Source: Chitinophagales bacterium (lineage in GTDB: Bacteria > Bacteroidota > Bacteroidia > Chitinophagales > LD1). Taken from it: a stretch of 64,000 nucleotides of DNA. The notes beneath the pieces were generated by a model. It was not told the origin of the DNA. It saw only the letters and a list, made by a program, of their open reading frames with translations, and made no database searches. The translations under genes and the position numbers were made by a program. Positions within the stretch are counted from its first letter, which is position 1; each line of letters opens with the position of its first letter. Shown here in pieces: positions 61,609 through 64,000 of this stretch. Location of the stretch: NCBI GenBank assembly GCA_019638515.1, contig JAHBTS010000007.1:1-64000 (forward strand). The letters are read 5' to 3'.

Positions 61609-61860
61609 GATCTAAGAACTTCCAAAATGCTAAAGTAATATTTATTGCTTCTTTTTATTTATGGTATTTGCCATTTATCTCTAAATTAACACAACTGCCA
61701 CATTGCCAAAGCTACAGTGAGTATCTCTCTATTGCTATATAACTGATTGAACAAGAAACTACACCAAACTTTCTTTCAATGAATTATTACATTGCTCCTG
61801 TTCAAAAGAAATTTTAAAAAGGGTGCAAACATTTCTTCAAAGAACTACATTCGCCCGCGC

Positions 61861-62877
61861 ATGTTTCAAGAATTTGTATTGAGAGTTGCAGACCTAATTG
61901 CAGCAAAAAAGAAAAGTGTAATAGTTACACACCGCCAACCCGATGGCGATGCCATGGGTTCTTCGCTGGCATGGCTTGCATTTTTAAAACAAGAAGGTTG
62001 CGAAGCTCATTTTATTTCGCCCACAGATATTACCCGAAATTTAGACTGGTTGCCTTATTACAGCGAATCTATTTCGTTTGAACAAGAAAAGGGTAAGAAG
62101 AAAGCTACAGAGCTATTACAATCGGCAGAGGTAATCTACTGCCTAGATTTCAATGCACTTTCGCGCTTAGAAGATTTAGGAAAACTTATTGCAGAAAGCA
62201 ATGCTGTGAAAGTAATGATAGATCACCATCGCGAGCCGGAGAACTTTGCACAGCACGCATTCAGCGATGTGCGATATGCAGCTACCTGCGAAATGGTTTT
62301 TCACCTTATTGAATCGCTCAATAAACTACAGTCTATTACACCCGAAATTGCCACTTTGCTATATGCCGGATTATGTACCGACACCGGATTTTTCCAGTTC
62401 AACAATGCTACACCTAATGTAATGTTCACCGCAGGAAAGTTGTTAGAAAAAGGTGTACAGCCCGATTACATAAGCGAAATGGTAAACAACATATTCCATG
62501 AGCGAAGGTTGAATTTTTTCGGCTACTGCTTAGACCGAAAACTAAAACTTACCTGCAATGGAAAAGTGGCATACATGATGGTAAGTGCCAAAGAAATAAA
62601 GCGTTTTCACTTGCAAAATGGCGATAGCGAAGGATTGGTAAACTATCCTTTTAAGATAAAAGGCGTAGAAATGACTGCCTATTTCAGCGAAGAAGGTGAA
62701 AAAGTAAAAGTATCGTTCCGCAGCCGCGGCACCACTTTAGATATGAACCAATTTGCAAGAACACATTTTGAAGGCGGAGGACATTTCAATGCATCGGGAG
62801 GCAAATGTTTCCTTTCTATTGAAGAAACTGAAGCAAAATTTTTACAGGCGTTGGAAACTTTGTTTCCTATCCAATAA
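61861..62877 (+). CDS. nrnA: DHH-family oligoribonuclease/PAP phosphatase (NrnA-like)
   Basis: 338 residues from ATG 61861; the frame opens at a TTG 69 bp upstream, but MFQEFVLRVADL is the normal family start. DHH domain motifs: VTHRQPDGDAMGSS (H and D metal ligands), CLDFNALSRLEDLG, IDHHREPENF, and LYAGLCTDTGFFQF. DHHA1 substrate motif: FEGGGHFNASGG at about 300-311. It degrades very short RNA fragments and/or pAp in the cytoplasm. The cyclophilin/FKBP gene follows 54 bp downstream. Confidence 0.92.
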   Translation: MFQEFVLRVADLIAAKKKSVIVTHRQPDGDAMGSSLAWLAFLKQEGCEAHFISPTDITRNLDWLPYYSESISFEQEKGKKKATELLQSAEVIYCLDFNALSRLEDLGKLIAESNAVKVMIDHHREPENFAQHAFSDVRYAATCEMVFHLIESLNKLQSITPEIATLLYAGLCTDTGFFQFNNATPNVMFTAGKLLEKGVQPDYISEMVNNIFHERRLNFFGYCLDRKLKLTCNGKVAYMMVSAKEIKRFHLQNGDSEGLVNYPFKIKGVEMTAYFSEEGEKVKVSFRSRGTTLDMNQFARTHFEGGGHFNASGGKCFLSIEETEAKFLQALETLFPIQ

Positions 62878-62931
62878 ACTTTTACGATAATTGAAATCTG
62901 AATGAAACTAAAAATGCACAACAATTTAATT

Positions 62932-64000
62932 ATGAAAACAGCCAATTTCACCATGCTACTTTTTGCAGGTTTATTTGCAGCCTGCAATGCTAATGGCAAT
63001 AAGCCACAAGCCACTTCACTAAGCGAAGCAATGAATCAACCAACACAACAAACAATGACTCAGGAAAATTTAAACTGGAAAACTACACCGGGCGTGTATG
63101 CTCAATTTCAAACATCGAAAGGCACTATTGTATGCCAACTCGAGTACCAAAAAGTACCAATGACTGTTGGTAACTTTGTGGCTTTGGCCGAAGGAAAAAT
63201 GAAAAACAGCGCTAAACCTGAAGGCACTCCTTTTTATGATGGCATTACTTTTCACCGTGTAATTGCCAACTTTATGATACAAGGTGGCGACCCACAAGGA
63301 ACAGGAATGGGAGGTCCCGGTTACCAATTTGGCGATGAATTCGACCCTAGTTTACGCCACACAGGACCCGGCATTTTATCTATGGCTAATGCAGGCCCAG
63401 GCACCAATGGCTCTCAGTTCTTTATTACCCATAAAGAAACACCATGGTTAGATGGAAAACATAGTGTTTTTGGACACGTAGTAGAAGGACAAAAAGTAGT
63501 AGATGCCATTGCCCAAGGCGATAAAATTGAAAAACTCACCATAGTACGCGTTGGCGATGATGCCCAAAAATTTGATGGATTAAAGGCATTCAACGATGCG
63601 CGCGAAGCAGCTGTAAAAAAACAAGAAGAAGCTCAAAAAGCAGCACGCGCCTCTTTTGAACAATTAGTGAAAGAGAAATATCCAAAAGCACAAAAAACTA
63701 CTTCCGGCTTATATTATCTTATTGAAAAACAAGGTACTGGCGCACAAGCTGCCGCAGGAAAAACCGTAAATGTACATTACACCGGAACTTTAGCCGATGG
63801 TACTAAATTCGATTCTTCTTTAGATAGAGGTCAGCCTATTTCTTTCCAATTAGGAAGAGGCATGGTAATTAGAGGTTGGGACGAAGGTATTGCTCTTTTT
63901 AAAGTAGGCGGAAAAGGAAAATTGATTATTCCTTCAGACTTAGGCTACGGAAGCCAAGGAGCCGGAGGCGTAATTCCACCTAATGCCACTTTGGTATTTG
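62932..64000 (+). CDS. cyclophilin-FKBP fusion lipoprotein (partial, runs off the right edge)
   Basis: At least 356 residues; no stop before the window ends. The ATG at 62932 is chosen because [18 protein letters not shown] is a good lipoprotein signal (Cys 18); in-frame ATGs at 62902 and 62914 would lengthen it. A cyclophilin domain lies at about 45-205 ([40 protein letters not shown]). A charged coiled-coil linker ([18 protein letters not shown]) follows, then an FKBP domain from about 235 ([35 protein letters not shown]). It combines two different prolyl isomerase folds in one envelope protein, probably an outer-membrane or periplasmic folding factor. Confidence 0.9.
   Translation, partial: MKTANFTMLLFAGLFAACNANGNKPQATSLSEAMNQPTQQTMTQENLNWKTTPGVYAQFQTSKGTIVCQLEYQKVPMTVGNFVALAEGKMKNSAKPEGTPFYDGITFHRVIANFMIQGGDPQGTGMGGPGYQFGDEFDPSLRHTGPGILSMANAGPGTNGSQFFITHKETPWLDGKHSVFGHVVEGQKVVDAIAQGDKIEKLTIVRVGDDAQKFDGLKAFNDAREAAVKKQEEAQKAARASFEQLVKEKYPKAQKTTSGLYYLIEKQGTGAQAAAGKTVNVHYTGTLADGTKFDSSLDRGQPISFQLGRGMVIRGWDEGIALFKVGGKGKLIIPSDLGYGSQGAGGVIPPNATLVF

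Noticed and set aside
1-64000. tRNA or other structural RNA genes
   Set aside because: No cloverleaf pattern or T-loop sequence was recognised in the intergenic regions by eye; a covariance search was not possible.

Overview
The window looks like chromosomal DNA of a member of the Bacteroidota, probably near Chitinophagales/Sphingobacteriales. The evidence is several proteins ending in type IX secretion (T9SS) sorting domains, a TonB receptor paired with a DUF4249 lipoprotein, a propeller-type histidine kinase of the HisKA_2 class, the order bamD-rpoZ-coaC, the ribosomal group rplM-rpsI-rpsB-tsf, A-rich leaders without strong Shine-Dalgarno sites, and AT-rich codon use. No tRNA, rRNA, transposase, integrase or CRISPR array was found.

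Left part (1-20.6 kb). A TonB receptor/DUF4249 pair, a small lipoprotein, a GH1 beta-glucosidase, an SDR oxidoreductase and a small lipoprotein lie on the minus strand. Next comes a plus-strand group (7010-15155) of four poorly known genes: two paralogous exported proteins with a shared C-terminal His/Cys module that resembles the active site of clan CD (caspase-like) peptidases, a periplasmic-binding-protein-like protein, and a cytoplasmic TPR-like protein. After a bidirectional terminator come rplS, a CoaC-only decarboxylase gene, rpoZ, bamD, ytxJ and a 43-residue lipoprotein, all on the minus strand. A Pif1-like helicase gene follows on the plus strand.

Middle part (20.6-42.4 kb). This is a probable genomic island of about 21.8 kb. 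It is bounded by a 96-bp direct repeat (95/96 identical) made of the last codons of the helicase gene plus 43 bp beyond its stop. Removing the island would put the helicase gene directly before the acyl-CoA carboxylase genes. The island carries a run of minus-strand genes for exported proteins: lipoproteins, T9SS cargo, a TlpA-like thioredoxin, a DUF1573 protein and a Cys-rich protein. Seven of their transcription units are preceded, 13-27 nt before the start codon, by the same element of about 36 bp, and an eighth by a diverged copy. The right part of the island holds regulators: a 71-residue LuxR-type HTH protein, a propeller histidine kinase and a LytTR response regulator. A delta-60-repeat T9SS protein lies between them. 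I read this as a mobile surface/secretome island with its own regulon and consider it the best candidate here for an undescribed system.

Right part (42.5-64 kb). Two acyl-CoA carboxylase subunits and a dCTP deaminase form one operon. They are followed by a NarL-type regulator and a divergent lone receiver, a DUF2461 protein, a FemAB/GNAT-like protein, an XRE regulator of the ScfR type, a lipocalin-like lipoprotein, a nitronate monooxygenase-like enzyme and a T9SS-secreted M43 metalloprotease. Then come the translation operon rplM-rpsI-rpsB-tsf (S2 has an unusual acidic plus Gly/Arg-rich tail), a T9SS-secreted PhoD-like phosphatase, an NrnA-like DHH phosphoesterase, and a lipoprotein fusing cyclophilin and FKBP domains that runs off the right edge.
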